A stretch of DNA of 49,003 bases from JBCCFW01 sp039029535 (GCA_039029535.1 JBCCFW010000036.1:1-49003); one strand, 5' to 3'; counted from the first letter of the stretch, positions 1 to 8,619 are shown. Program-made: numbers and translations. Notes: a model not told the origin generated them from the letters alone.

Positions 1-119
1 ACGCGATGAGCCCGACCTGGCAATGAGCGCCTCGGGAGGGGGGGCGCATGGACTCCACGTGGAGCCGTGGGCGAAATTCTCGACCAGCCAAGAACGTCCG
101 ACCCTTCCGGAGCTCGACC

Positions 120-1916
120 ATGCGTCTCTCGCGTCCGTCGCTCGTCTTCTCGGCCCTCGCCTTCTTGCTCGTGATCGCGCCCGCAAGCGGCCAAGTCGAT
201 CCGACCACTGGTGCTCCCTGCACCCTGCCCGCCGATCCGGGCCCCTGTGACGGGGTCTTCCCCCGCTTCTTCTTCAACGCCCAGTCGGGACGCTGCGAGA
301 GCTTCGTCTACGGCGGCTGCGAAGGAAACGACAACAACTACGAGACGCTCGAGCAATGCGAAGCCGGCTGCTCGACCTGTCGCCTCCCCGCCGACGTCGG
401 TCCCTGCGACGCCGCGATCCCCCGCTGGTACTTCGACTCGGGCAGCGGTGCCTGCGAGATGTTCACCTACGGCGGCTGCGAGGGGAACGCGAACAACTTC
501 GAGACCCAGGCCGAGTGTGAGCGGGCCTGCGACCTCTGCCGACTCGATCCCGACGTCGGTCCCTGTGACGGCGTCTGCCCCCGCTGGCACTTCGACGACG
601 AGAGCGGAACCTGTCAGCTCTTCGATTGGGGCTGTTGCGGTGGCAACGCCAACAACTTCGAGACGGAGAGCGAGTGTCTCCGTGCCTGTCAGGTCGACGT
701 CTGCCTCCTCCCGGCCGACCCCGGTCCTTGCGAGGCGGCGATTCCGCGCTGGTACTTCGACGCCACGACCGGCAACTGCGAGGAATTCCTCTACGGCGGC
801 TGTGAAGGCAACGGGAACAACTTCGAAACCCAGCGCGAGTGCGAGCTGCACTGCAACGTCTGCGACCTCCCCGCCGACGTCGGTCCCTGCGACGCCATCT
901 GCCCCCGCTGGTTCTTCAACTCCGAGAGCGGCGCCTGTGAGGAGTTCACCTGGGGCTGTTGTGGCGGCAACGCCAACAACTACGAGACGGAAGAGCAGTG
1001 CGAGGCGGCCTGTGGTCCCGATCCCTCTCCCTGCCTCCTGCCCCCCGACCCCGGTCCCTGTGACGGTGTCTTCCCCCGCTGGCACTTCGACGCGGGCACG
1101 GGCTCCTGCGATCAGTTCGTCTGGGGCGGCTGCGGTGGCAATGCCAACAACTACGAGACCGAAGAGCAGTGCGAGGCGGCTTGCAGCACCTGCGACCTGC
1201 CACCGGACCCCGGTCCCTGCGACGGCATCTGCCCACGCTGGTACCACGACGCCGAGACCGGAACCTGCGAGGTCTTCGACTACGGCTGCTGTGGCGGCAA
1301 CGCCAACAACTACCTGACCGAGGCCGAGTGTCTTCGCGCCTGCGATCCGGCCACCTGCACGCTCCCGCCGGATCCGGGCGAATGCGACGCCGTGTTCCCA
1401 CGCTGGTACTTCAACGCGGGCAGCGGCCAGTGCGAGATGTTCATCTGGGGCGGCTGCGGCGGCAACGGCAACAACTTCGAGACACAGGAGGAGTGCGAAG
1501 CCTCGTGCAACACCTGTGAGCTTCCAGCCGACGTCGGTCCCTGTGACGGGGTCTGCCCCCGCTGGTTCTTCAATGCGGAGACCGGGAGCTGCGAGGAGTT
1601 CACCTGGGGCTGTTGCGGCGGCAACGCCAACAACTTCGAGACCGCGGCCGAGTGTCTCGCTGCCTGCGACCCGACCTGTTGTCCGCCGGAAGTCGTGGCT
1701 CGGCTGCTCCAGCCGCTGCTCTTCCCCGGCGATGCACCTCCCGGAGGCATCGGCATCCCCGGCGATGCGCTCGACGGACGTCCCAGCGCGGAGTGCTGCG
1801 AGTACGCCGAGACGGTCTACCGCCGCCTCACCGGAGAGCCCCTACCGGACGACCATGCGTGCAACACGACCCGTCGTCCGCGGCCAGGCCCCGGCCTCAG
1901 TCGACGAGGGTTCTGA
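120..1916 (+). CDS. secreted protein with nine tandem Kunitz/BPTI domains
   Basis: The product is 598 residues. The ATG at 120 is preferred over an in-frame ATG at 48 because GGAG lies 7 nt upstream and a clean signal peptide follows (MRLSRPSLVF, hydrophobic core, cleavage near ASGQ). Residues 34-516 hold nine Kunitz domains starting at about 34, 87, 140, 195, 248, 305, 358, 413 and 466. Each has the six cysteines at exactly BPTI spacing (9-16-8-13-4) plus the conserved F, Y/W and NN(F/Y) positions. Domains 3, 5, 7 and 9 carry two extra cysteines, at BPTI positions 18 and 37, giving CPRW and GCCGGN; domains 1, 2, 4, 6 and 8 do not. The P1 residue is Asp in eight domains and Glu in domain 4, so inhibition of trypsin-like enzymes is not expected. 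The last 80 residues are a Cys-containing tail without a recognised domain. Kunitz domains in animals are mostly serine-protease inhibitors; the role here is unknown. Confidence 0.93.
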   Translation: MRLSRPSLVFSALAFLLVIAPASGQVDPTTGAPCTLPADPGPCDGVFPRFFFNAQSGRCESFVYGGCEGNDNNYETLEQCEAGCSTCRLPADVGPCDAAIPRWYFDSGSGACEMFTYGGCEGNANNFETQAECERACDLCRLDPDVGPCDGVCPRWHFDDESGTCQLFDWGCCGGNANNFETESECLRACQVDVCLLPADPGPCEAAIPRWYFDATTGNCEEFLYGGCEGNGNNFETQRECELHCNVCDLPADVGPCDAICPRWFFNSESGACEEFTWGCCGGNANNYETEEQCEAACGPDPSPCLLPPDPGPCDGVFPRWHFDAGTGSCDQFVWGGCGGNANNYETEEQCEAACSTCDLPPDPGPCDGICPRWYHDAETGTCEVFDYGCCGGNANNYLTEAECLRACDPATCTLPPDPGECDAVFPRWYFNAGSGQCEMFIWGGCGGNGNNFETQEECEASCNTCELPADVGPCDGVCPRWFFNAETGSCEEFTWGCCGGNANNFETAAECLAACDPTCCPPEVVARLLQPLLFPGDAPPGGIGIPGDALDGRPSAECCEYAETVYRRLTGEPLPDDHACNTTRRPRPGPGLSRRGF

Positions 1917-1938
1917 TCGCGAGCAGGTCCGGGCGTGG

Positions 1939-3159
1939 CTACTGCGCTCGGACCTGCACCAGCTCGCCGACGCGGTCGAGCATCTTCCGCAGGGTGTCGT
2001 AGTCCGGGTGCTTGAGACGCACCCAGGCGTTGGCCTTGAAACCGGCTTCGACGGGTTGGGTCGGAGAACCCGGCGCCGGGAAGTGACTGTCGAAGACGTG
2101 CTCGCCCCAGCTCTCGAAGAGCTCGTCCTTGCCCTCGATGCCGACGATCCAGCCGTCGCGGTCGGGTCGGAGCGTGACGTGGCCGGTCGCATGGGAGCGC
2201 GACGGCCGACGCTCACGACGTCCGTGAACGAGGGCATGCGCCCACTCGCGGTAGACGCTGAGATCGTTGGCCTCGCTGTAGAGCCCCCAGGCCGACACGC
2301 CCGGTGGACGGCAGCCGATCTCGGAGAACTTCAGTCCCTTGGGCCCGAAGAACCACTCCATGTGCGTGGCCGAGGTACCGATGCCAAGGACCTCGATGAC
2401 CTTCGCGGCCATGGCCCGGACATCGTCGTAGCCCGGGGCGTTCAACCGGTTCGTCACGACGATCTGCGGCGAGATCCACCGCGTGCGCATGGCCTCGAGC
2501 ACGTTCGGATAGTAGTGCGACACGAACTCGTGCACGACCTCGCCATCGATGCTGATGGTGTCGTAGAAGCCCTCGTGTCCGTCGACGAACTCCTCGATGG
2601 CGGCGGCAGCTCCGTCGGCGACCCGTGACTCGGCCAGCGCGTGGGGGAGCTCGTTCGGACCGTCGACACGGAACGTGCCGGCCGCACCAGCAGCATCGCG
2701 CGGCTTGATGATGATCGGGTAACCCACCTCGGCGGCGAAGTCCTCCACTTCCTTCGCCGAGCTCGCACCCGTCGAGCGCGCGCAAGGCACGCCGGCCTTG
2801 CGAAGCGCTTCCTTCATCGCCGGCTTGTCACGACAGAGGAAGGTCGTCTCGACCGAGGTGCCGGGAATGCCGCAGGCCTGACGCACCTTTGCGGCCGCCA
2901 TGACGTGGGCTTCGACCGTCGCTTCGAGCCGGTCGACCCAACCTCGAGCCTGGATCCGCTTGACGGCCCCGTGCAGCTCGGTCTCGTTGACGACGCTGCT
3001 CACCTGCTCGTAGGTCAAGAGCTTGGCGCGCAGGTCCTCGGGGAGAGCATGGAGAGGAGCCTCTCCGATGGCCGACACGCCGGCACCGACACCGTGCAGG
3101 GCGTGAACGAACTCACGCTGATCGGCGGGGAAGGCTGGCTCGACGAAGATGACGTGCAC
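1939..3159 (-). CDS. ATP-grasp ligase, paralogue 1
   Basis: The product is 406 residues, starting at a GTG with AGAGGGG just upstream; the first strand, VHVIFVEPAF, matches the start of the other two paralogues. It is an ATP-grasp enzyme, a family that forms acyl-phosphates and joins carboxylates to amines or other nucleophiles. Visible motifs are RDKPAMKEAL, IIIKPRDAAGAAGTFRV (nucleotide-binding lysines), IEEFVDGHEG, HMEWF and SEIGCRPPG (metal-binding acids near the end). It lies 47 nt downstream of glgA on the same strand and is probably cotranscribed with it. Two related genes lie at 4804 and 8620. The substrate cannot be read from the sequence. A role in carnosine-like dipeptide or other amide synthesis would be a guess from the superfamily. 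Confidence 0.88.
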   Translation of the reverse strand: MHVIFVEPAFPADQREFVHALHGVGAGVSAIGEAPLHALPEDLRAKLLTYEQVSSVVNETELHGAVKRIQARGWVDRLEATVEAHVMAAAKVRQACGIPGTSVETTFLCRDKPAMKEALRKAGVPCARSTGASSAKEVEDFAAEVGYPIIIKPRDAAGAAGTFRVDGPNELPHALAESRVADGAAAAIEEFVDGHEGFYDTISIDGEVVHEFVSHYYPNVLEAMRTRWISPQIVVTNRLNAPGYDDVRAMAAKVIEVLGIGTSATHMEWFFGPKGLKFSEIGCRPPGVSAWGLYSEANDLSVYREWAHALVHGRRERRPSRSHATGHVTLRPDRDGWIVGIEGKDELFESWGEHVFDSHFPAPGSPTQPVEAGFKANAWVRLKHPDYDTLRKMLDRVGELVQVRAQ

Positions 3160-3206
3160 GAGAGACCCCTCTGGCTCGCCGGAACCGAACTCATGAATCG
3201 TCCGGG

Positions 3207-4664
3207 TCAGGCAAGCACGCGCTGGTAGAGCGCCTCGTAGTCGACGGCGCGTCGATCCCAGGAGTGATCGGCGGCCATGCCGTTGAGGCGGATGCGATCC
3301 CAAGCCTCGGGATCGGAGTAAACCTCGAGCGCCTGACGCAAGGCCCAACGGACCGCGTTGTCGTCGAAGTGCTCGAACACGATCCCGTTGCCCTCCCCCG
3401 AGCTCGGCGAATAGAGCTCGACCGTGTCGGCGAGCCCACCCGTCTTCCGCACGATGGGGACCGTGCCATAGCGGAGGCTGTACATCTGGTTGAGGCCACA
3501 GGGCTCGTAGAGCGAGGGCATCAAGAAGAAGTCGGAGCCCGCCTCGATGAGATGCGCCAGGCCGGCGTGATACCCACGGTAGAAGCAGACCTTGCCGCGG
3601 AACTCCGACTGGAGCCCGGCGAAGAACTTCTCGTAACGCGACTCACCGGCGCCCAACACGCACAGCCGGGCGTCCCGGTGCGCCAGCAACTCGGGCAAGG
3701 TCTCGAAGAAGAGCTCGAAGCCCTTCTGCTGAACGAGACGCGCCACGATGCCGAAGGTCGGGGCCTCGTCGCCGGGCGTCAGGCCCAGTCGGCTCAAGAG
3801 CATCCGCTTCGTCTCGAGCTTGTCCACGAGCGTGTCGGGCCCGTAAGGCGTCGGCAGGTGCGAGTCGATGCGGGGATCCCACTCGCTGTAGTCGACCCCG
3901 TTGACGATGCCCACCAGGTCGTCGCTCCGGCTTCTCAAGAGCTGGTGGAGCCCGAAGCCCTGAGCTTCTTCCTGAATCTCGCGAGCGTAGGTCTCACTCA
4001 CCGTCGAGAGCAGCCCCGCATGGAGCAGGCCCGTGGTGAGATAGCCGATCTTGCCTGCCGAGAGCTGCTCCTGATGAAGGTGCTGCGCGGCGTCGTCGAG
4101 GCCGATGTCGTTCAGGATCTCGGAGGAGAACGTGCCCTGATAGCCGAGGTTGTGAATCGTCAGGATCGAGCGCGACTGAGCGAGGAGGCGATCCCACGAC
4201 GAGAGCAGGCGGTGCTGAAGGGGCAGTAGGCCGAGATGCCAGTCGTGAACGTGGAAGACGTCGGGCGCCCAGGCCGTCTCCTGACAGGCCGCCAGCACCC
4301 CGCGCGAGAACGCAGCCCACCGCAGGTGCTCGTCGGCGTCCCCCGTGTAGAGAGCATCGCGGTCGTAGAGCGACGGGATGTCGAGACAGAAGACCCTCGG
4401 ACCGGGCGAGGGAACGAGCTCGAGCAGGCGTCCCGACACCCGACGCGAGCCGAGGTCGAAACGGAGCCGCGAGACGACCGGCTCGAACTCACGACCCTGC
4501 TCACGGAGACGGCGGTAGAGAGGAAGGAAGACCTTCACCTCGTGTCCCCGACGTGCCAGCGAGGCGGGCAACGCCGCGACCACGTCGGCGAGACCGCCCG
4601 TCTTGGCCAGGGGCGTCATCTCGGAGGCCGCAAAGGCCAGGCGGAGGGTGGGGCACTCAGTCAC
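3207..4664 (-). CDS. glgA: glycogen synthase (ADP-glucose type, GT5)
   Basis: The product is 485 residues, the usual GlgA length. It transfers glucose from ADP-glucose to the non-reducing end of alpha-1,4-glucan in the cytoplasm. The ADP-glucose-binding signature KTGGLADVV lies at residues 21-29. The C-terminal GT-B half has GIVARLVQQKG, then MPSLYEPCGLNQMYS and a second TGGLADTV. The start is a GTG at 4664 with GGAA upstream. No other glycogen genes (glgB, glgC, glgP) are in the window; the gene is followed by an ATP-grasp gene and is divergent from a second one. This is a confident family call; the in vivo donor (ADP- or UDP-glucose) is not shown. Confidence 0.95.
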   Translation of the reverse strand: MTECPTLRLAFAASEMTPLAKTGGLADVVAALPASLARRGHEVKVFLPLYRRLREQGREFEPVVSRLRFDLGSRRVSGRLLELVPSPGPRVFCLDIPSLYDRDALYTGDADEHLRWAAFSRGVLAACQETAWAPDVFHVHDWHLGLLPLQHRLLSSWDRLLAQSRSILTIHNLGYQGTFSSEILNDIGLDDAAQHLHQEQLSAGKIGYLTTGLLHAGLLSTVSETYAREIQEEAQGFGLHQLLRSRSDDLVGIVNGVDYSEWDPRIDSHLPTPYGPDTLVDKLETKRMLLSRLGLTPGDEAPTFGIVARLVQQKGFELFFETLPELLAHRDARLCVLGAGESRYEKFFAGLQSEFRGKVCFYRGYHAGLAHLIEAGSDFFLMPSLYEPCGLNQMYSLRYGTVPIVRKTGGLADTVELYSPSSGEGNGIVFEHFDDNAVRWALRQALEVYSDPEAWDRIRLNGMAADHSWDRRAVDYEALYQRVLA

Positions 4665-4721
4665 GTTCCGAGTGTAACCCGGGCCGCCGATCCGACCGGT
4701 TCGACGAGCGTGAGTTGACCG

Positions 4722-4741
4722 GAGTCGACATGAGTCGACTC
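4722..4741. promoter_or_regulatory. operator-like repeat in the glgA/ATP-grasp divergent region
   Basis: Inside the 139-bp gap between the divergent genes glgA and ATP-grasp 2, GAGTCGAC occurs at 4722-4729 and again at 4732-4739. The second copy forms the perfect 10-bp palindrome GAGTCGACTC at 4732-4741. The position suits a shared regulator, but no clear -35/-10 boxes can be placed. Short GC-rich palindromes arise easily in such a genome. Confidence 0.25.
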
Positions 4742-4803
4742 GACGACTACCAGACGCACCGGGCCTGGATGCCGAGGGTCACGACCCCTGACATGCTCGG
4801 GCC

Positions 4804-6051
4804 GTGCAGCACGTCGTCTTCGCCATGCCCTTCCGTTTCGCGACCTCCGAGCGCTTCCTCGCGCAGATGGTCGACCTGCCCGGCGTGCGCGTCGGCCTCC
4901 TCAGCGGTCAGCCGCTCGAGCAGCTCCCCCCTTCGCTGCGAGCCGGCCTGTCCGGTCACTGGCGCATCGAGGACCCCTTCGATCCGAGGCAGATCGTCGC
5001 CGGGTGTCGAGGCCTGGCGAAGCAGCTCGGTGGCCTCGACGGGCTCCACGGAGTCCTCGAGCAGCTTCAGGTCCCCCTGGCCGAGGCTCGTGAGGCCCTC
5101 GGCTTGCCGGGGCTCTCGGTCGATTCCGCCCGCGGCTTCCGCGACAAGGCGCTGATGAAGGAGCGGCTCCGCGCCGCCGGCCTTCCGTGTGCTGCACACT
5201 GCCTTGCCGAGTCGGCTGACGAGGCGCGCGTCTTCTTCTCCCAGCTCCCGGGCCCTTGCGTTCTCAAGCCACCGGCAGGCGCAGGGGCCAAGGACACCTT
5301 CCGCGTCGACGACGGCGAGCAGCTCGAGCAGGCCCTCCGCGCCTTCCCGCCCAGCCGTCGGCGGCCGCTGCTCCTCGAGGAGTTCGTGCAAGGACACGAG
5401 CACAGCTTCGACGCGGCCTGTCGCGACGGCGAGCTGCTCTGGCACAGCGTGAGTCGCTACCTGCCCTCGCCGCTGACCGTGCTGGAGAACGACTGGATCC
5501 AGTGGTGCGTGCTGCTGCCCCGCGAGATCGACGGACCCGAGCTCGACGACATCCGGGCCGCGGCCGCCAAGGCCCTGCAGGTTCTCGGGATGGACACCGG
5601 GCTCGCCCACATGGAGTGGTTCCGACGCGAGGACGGCAGCCTGGCGATCTCGGAGGTCGGCGCTCGTCCCCCGGGGGCTCAGTTCACCAGCCTGATGAGT
5701 TGGGCCCACGACCACGACATGTACCGGGCCTGGTCCCGCCTCGTCGCGCTGAACGAGTTCGACCCGCCCGAGCGCCGCCACGCGGTGGGCGCCGCCTATC
5801 TCCGGGCCCAGGGCCGAGGTCGGGTGACCAACGTCCGTGGGCTGAGCCGCATCCAGGCCGAGCTCGGGGACCTCATCGTCGAGGCCAAGCTGCCGTCGCG
5901 GGGTCAGGCCCCGAGCAGCAGCTACGAGGGCGACGGGCACGTGGTCCTTCGGCACCACGACACCGAAACGCTCGAGAAGGCCCTTCTCCGGGTCGTTCAG
6001 CTCGTTCGAGTCGAGCTCAGCCCCGCCGCGGACAGCTCGGCCCAGGGCTGA
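4804..6051 (+). CDS. ATP-grasp ligase, paralogue 2
   Basis: The product is 415 residues from a GTG (VQHVVFAMPF); a downstream ATG at 4825 would remove the first strand of the fold. It shares with its paralogues FRDKALMKERL, VLKPPAGAGAKDTFRV, LEEFVQGHEHSFD, HMEWF and SEVGARPPG, the ATP-grasp nucleotide- and metal-binding positions. It is divergent from glgA and followed after 109 bp by the secreted hydrolase/TSP3 gene at 6161 on the same strand. Compared with paralogues 1 and 3, the N-terminal domain is less conserved. That domain normally carries part of substrate choice, so the three enzymes may use different substrates. Confidence 0.88.
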   Translation: MQHVVFAMPFRFATSERFLAQMVDLPGVRVGLLSGQPLEQLPPSLRAGLSGHWRIEDPFDPRQIVAGCRGLAKQLGGLDGLHGVLEQLQVPLAEAREALGLPGLSVDSARGFRDKALMKERLRAAGLPCAAHCLAESADEARVFFSQLPGPCVLKPPAGAGAKDTFRVDDGEQLEQALRAFPPSRRRPLLLEEFVQGHEHSFDAACRDGELLWHSVSRYLPSPLTVLENDWIQWCVLLPREIDGPELDDIRAAAAKALQVLGMDTGLAHMEWFRREDGSLAISEVGARPPGAQFTSLMSWAHDHDMYRAWSRLVALNEFDPPERRHAVGAAYLRAQGRGRVTNVRGLSRIQAELGDLIVEAKLPSRGQAPSSSYEGDGHVVLRHHDTETLEKALLRVVQLVRVELSPAADSSAQG

Positions 6052-6094
6052 GCCCGCCCCGAAGCGCCCCACCATCATGGGGCCGGCAGCTTGA

Positions 6095-6128
6095 CTTCAG
6101 GAAAGTCGGGGACCACCTTTTTCTGAAG
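6095..6128 (+). promoter_or_regulatory. inverted CTTCAGgAAAG / CTTTttCTGAAG site upstream of the 6161 gene
   Basis: CTTCAGGAAAG at 6095-6105 and TTTTTCTGAAG at 6118-6128 are inverted copies of one half-site, ending 32 bp before the ATG at 6161. The same half-site, CTTCAGAAAA on the plus strand, occurs twice upstream of the paralogue starting at 40148 (40171, 40194). Degenerate copies precede the one starting at 42739. This T-rich motif stands out in the GC-rich background and may be a regulator site common to this gene family. Confidence 0.4.
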
Positions 6129-6160
6129 CCGGGTTTCTCTCCCGCCCGGTCGCCATCGCC

Positions 6161-8491
6161 ATGTCGACGTCCCAGCGTCTCGTCCTCTTCTTGGGCGCGC
6201 TCCTGACCGGCCTGCTCTCCCTGCCGACGCACGCCGCCCCCCTTCCCGGACAGATCATCCAGGACCCGGACCATCCCCAGTGGATGCGTCGCCACGAGGG
6301 GCCACCGTTCTACCTGTGTGCGCCCGGTGGTCCGGAAGACTTCCTCTTCCGCGGCCGGCCGCGTGGACCGGACGACCGTGGCCTGCCACCGCCCTGGTCC
6401 AACGATCAGGACACGATCCTGGGTCGGCTCATCAACGAGGGCGGCAACGGCATCTACCTCATGACGATCCGGTCCAACGGCGGCGACGGGCCCAACCATC
6501 ACCAGCCCTTCATCGGCGGCGACGCCGACAACGGGGCCGACCCGGCCATCCTCGACCACTGGATGACCTGGTTCGACGTGATGGAAGCCAACGACATCGT
6601 CATCTACCTCTTCTTCTACGACGACTACAGCATCCCGTACGGGGTGAACACCAACCCGACAGTCTCACCCGAAGAAGATGCGTATTGGCGTCAGATCGTC
6701 AATCACTTCGAGCACTACCGGAACCTCGTCTGGGTCATCACTGAGGAGCTCCACCACGGTTGGATCAACTCGAAGGTCGAAAACCTCGCCCAGATCATCC
6801 AGGAGGAGGACGACCACGGACACCTGATCGGCACGCATCACTGGGATCCGCCGCGAGACGGGACGCCGACCCGCCACTTCCGACTGCAAGACTCCGAGAT
6901 CCTCGGTCAGTGGTTGATCGAGCTCTCGCCCCGCCCCGTCGATCAGCTCCACAACGAGATGCTCGAGCGCTGGGGACCGGCGGTGGCCGGCGGCTATGGG
7001 CTCAACATGGCGGAGATGTTCCCTTCGCCAGGTCGTGGCGACACCTTGCGCCTGCAGAACTGGGCCTTCGCCCTGGCCGGTGCCCAGACGATGTGGCTCT
7101 ACGCCTGGGAGCGCTACAACCCGACCGTCGACGAGCTGAGCCAGATGCGCCCCATCCAACGGCTGATGGAGCACTCCGACCATCCGACGATGGCACCCCA
7201 CGACGAGCTGGCCTTTGGCGAGACCAAGTGGGTGCTGGCCGATCCGGGTCGGAGCTTCATCGCCTACTCCGACAACGCGGCCACCAACCTCGGCGTCCGC
7301 GGCACGGCGCCCGGTCTCCACTACATCCACTGGGTGGACCCGGTCACCGGCGCCACCGTCGATCAGCTCGGCGCCGACAGCCCGGGCGGCGACACCACCT
7401 GGACCAAGCCGGCCGGCTTCGGCAACGAGGTCGCCGCCTGGATCATCGTCGACGAGGACGGTGACGGTGTCGTCGACAAGCTCGAGAGCAGTGACAACTG
7501 CCCGACCGTGGCCAACCCCGATCAGCTCGACCAGGACGGCGACGGTCTCGGCGACGCCTGTGACGACTGCCCGACCGTGCCCGGGGTGGACGCCGACGGC
7601 GACTTCATCTGCTCCAACGTGGACAACTGCGTGGACGTGGCCAACCCCGACCAGGCCGACGCGGACGGCGACGGCGCCGGCGACGCCTGCGACTCCTGCC
7701 CGTTCGACGCCTTCGACGACTCCGACCGGGACGGCATCTGCGCCGATCTCGACAACTGCCCGACCATGTCCAACGGCATCCAGACCGACACCGACGGCGA
7801 CGGTCCCGGCGACGCCTGCGATCCCTGTCCGTACGACGCTCTCGACGACGGCGACGCGGACGGCTTCTGCGCCAACGTCGACAACTGCCCGACCACCGCG
7901 AACGCGCTACAGGTCGACCTGGACGGCGACGGCGCGGGCGACTCCTGCGACCCCTGCCCGCTCGACGCTCTCGACGACGGCGACGGCGACGGTTTCTGCG
8001 CCAACCTCGACAACTGTCCGGAGCTGCCCAACCCGGCTCAGGACGACCTCGACGGTGACGCCCGAGGCGACGACTGCGACCTCGACATCGACGGTGACGG
8101 CGCCCCCAACGACCTCGACTGCGCTCCCCGCGACTTCGGCGACGGCGAGCTCGCGCCGGCGCTGGGTGGCTTGCGTGCCTGGCTGAGCGCCGCCGGCCCG
8201 TCGGGCGTGACGAGCCTGCGCTGGGACCGACCGGCCGCCGGGATGAGCGACCCGGACGCCGTCCACGAGATCGTCGTCGGCGAGCTCGCGCAGCTGCACG
8301 CGGACCGCGGCTTCGACGCCGCCTGCCGCGTCGTGGCGAGCGAGCGCAGCGACTGGTCGGACCGCCGCGGCCTCGACAGCTCCTGGTACTACCTCGTCCG
8401 GGGTGTCAACGACTGCGGCACGGGCCCTCTGGCCACCGCCTCGCTCGCTCGCGACGTCCTGGACGCCCGGACGCTGGACGCCTGCCCCTGA
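6161..8491 (+). CDS. secreted glycoside-hydrolase-like protein with TSP3 repeats, paralogue A
   Basis: The product is 776 residues. A Sec signal peptide (cleavage near THA-AP) is followed at about 26-330 by a barrel-like domain resembling DUF4038/apiosidase-like glycoside hydrolases. Next, at about 340-425, is a beta domain with the pattern of the PF12904 domain that usually follows DUF4038 (WVLADPGRSFIAY ... HWVDPVTGATVDQ). Five thrombospondin type 3 repeats follow (DNCP...DxDGDGxGDACD, about 440-650), which in other proteins bind calcium. The C-terminal fibronectin-III-like module ends YYLVRGVNDCG. Candidate catalytic acids, conserved in all three paralogues, are the Glu pair E195/E196 (WVITEEL) and E285 (LNMAEM). 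That is the arrangement expected of acid/base on strand 4 and nucleophile on strand 7. The substrate, presumably an extracellular glycan, is unknown. Confidence 0.85.
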   Translation: MSTSQRLVLFLGALLTGLLSLPTHAAPLPGQIIQDPDHPQWMRRHEGPPFYLCAPGGPEDFLFRGRPRGPDDRGLPPPWSNDQDTILGRLINEGGNGIYLMTIRSNGGDGPNHHQPFIGGDADNGADPAILDHWMTWFDVMEANDIVIYLFFYDDYSIPYGVNTNPTVSPEEDAYWRQIVNHFEHYRNLVWVITEELHHGWINSKVENLAQIIQEEDDHGHLIGTHHWDPPRDGTPTRHFRLQDSEILGQWLIELSPRPVDQLHNEMLERWGPAVAGGYGLNMAEMFPSPGRGDTLRLQNWAFALAGAQTMWLYAWERYNPTVDELSQMRPIQRLMEHSDHPTMAPHDELAFGETKWVLADPGRSFIAYSDNAATNLGVRGTAPGLHYIHWVDPVTGATVDQLGADSPGGDTTWTKPAGFGNEVAAWIIVDEDGDGVVDKLESSDNCPTVANPDQLDQDGDGLGDACDDCPTVPGVDADGDFICSNVDNCVDVANPDQADADGDGAGDACDSCPFDAFDDSDRDGICADLDNCPTMSNGIQTDTDGDGPGDACDPCPYDALDDGDADGFCANVDNCPTTANALQVDLDGDGAGDSCDPCPLDALDDGDGDGFCANLDNCPELPNPAQDDLDGDARGDDCDLDIDGDGAPNDLDCAPRDFGDGELAPALGGLRAWLSAAGPSGVTSLRWDRPAAGMSDPDAVHEIVVGELAQLHADRGFDAACRVVASERSDWSDRRGLDSSWYYLVRGVNDCGTGPLATASLARDVLDARTLDACP

Positions 8492-8521
8492 GGTCTCGCT
8501 CCCCAACCGTTCGAACATGAA

Positions 8522-8552
8522 CCGAACGACGTCTCGCCAAGTCGTCGTTCGG
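8522..8552 (+). terminator. hairpin after the 6161 gene
   Basis: CCGAACGACG (8522-8531) and CGTCGTTCGG (8543-8552) form a perfect 10-bp stem with an 11-nt loop, 30 nt after the stop codon of the hydrolase/TSP3 gene. There is no U-tract, so it may be a weak or factor-assisted terminator or an mRNA 3'-end stabiliser. Confidence 0.45.
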
Positions 8553-8619
8553 GGAGAAGCTGGAATGAACTGGGCTAGGATTCCCGCTCTCATTCCATCG
8601 TCCTGCACGCGAAAGACCG

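Noticed and set aside
53..64. 12-bp palindrome CTCCACGTGGAG upstream of the Kunitz gene.
   Set aside because: A single copy, not placed relative to any promoter; such palindromes are expected by chance in this composition.
7490..8100. Regularly repeated DNA that could suggest a CRISPR-like or satellite array (also 38200-38800, 40640-41370, 43170-43560).
   Set aside because: The repeats are codon-level repeats of TSP3 and Gly-X-Y protein modules, in frame and diverged; there are no constant direct repeats with unique spacers.
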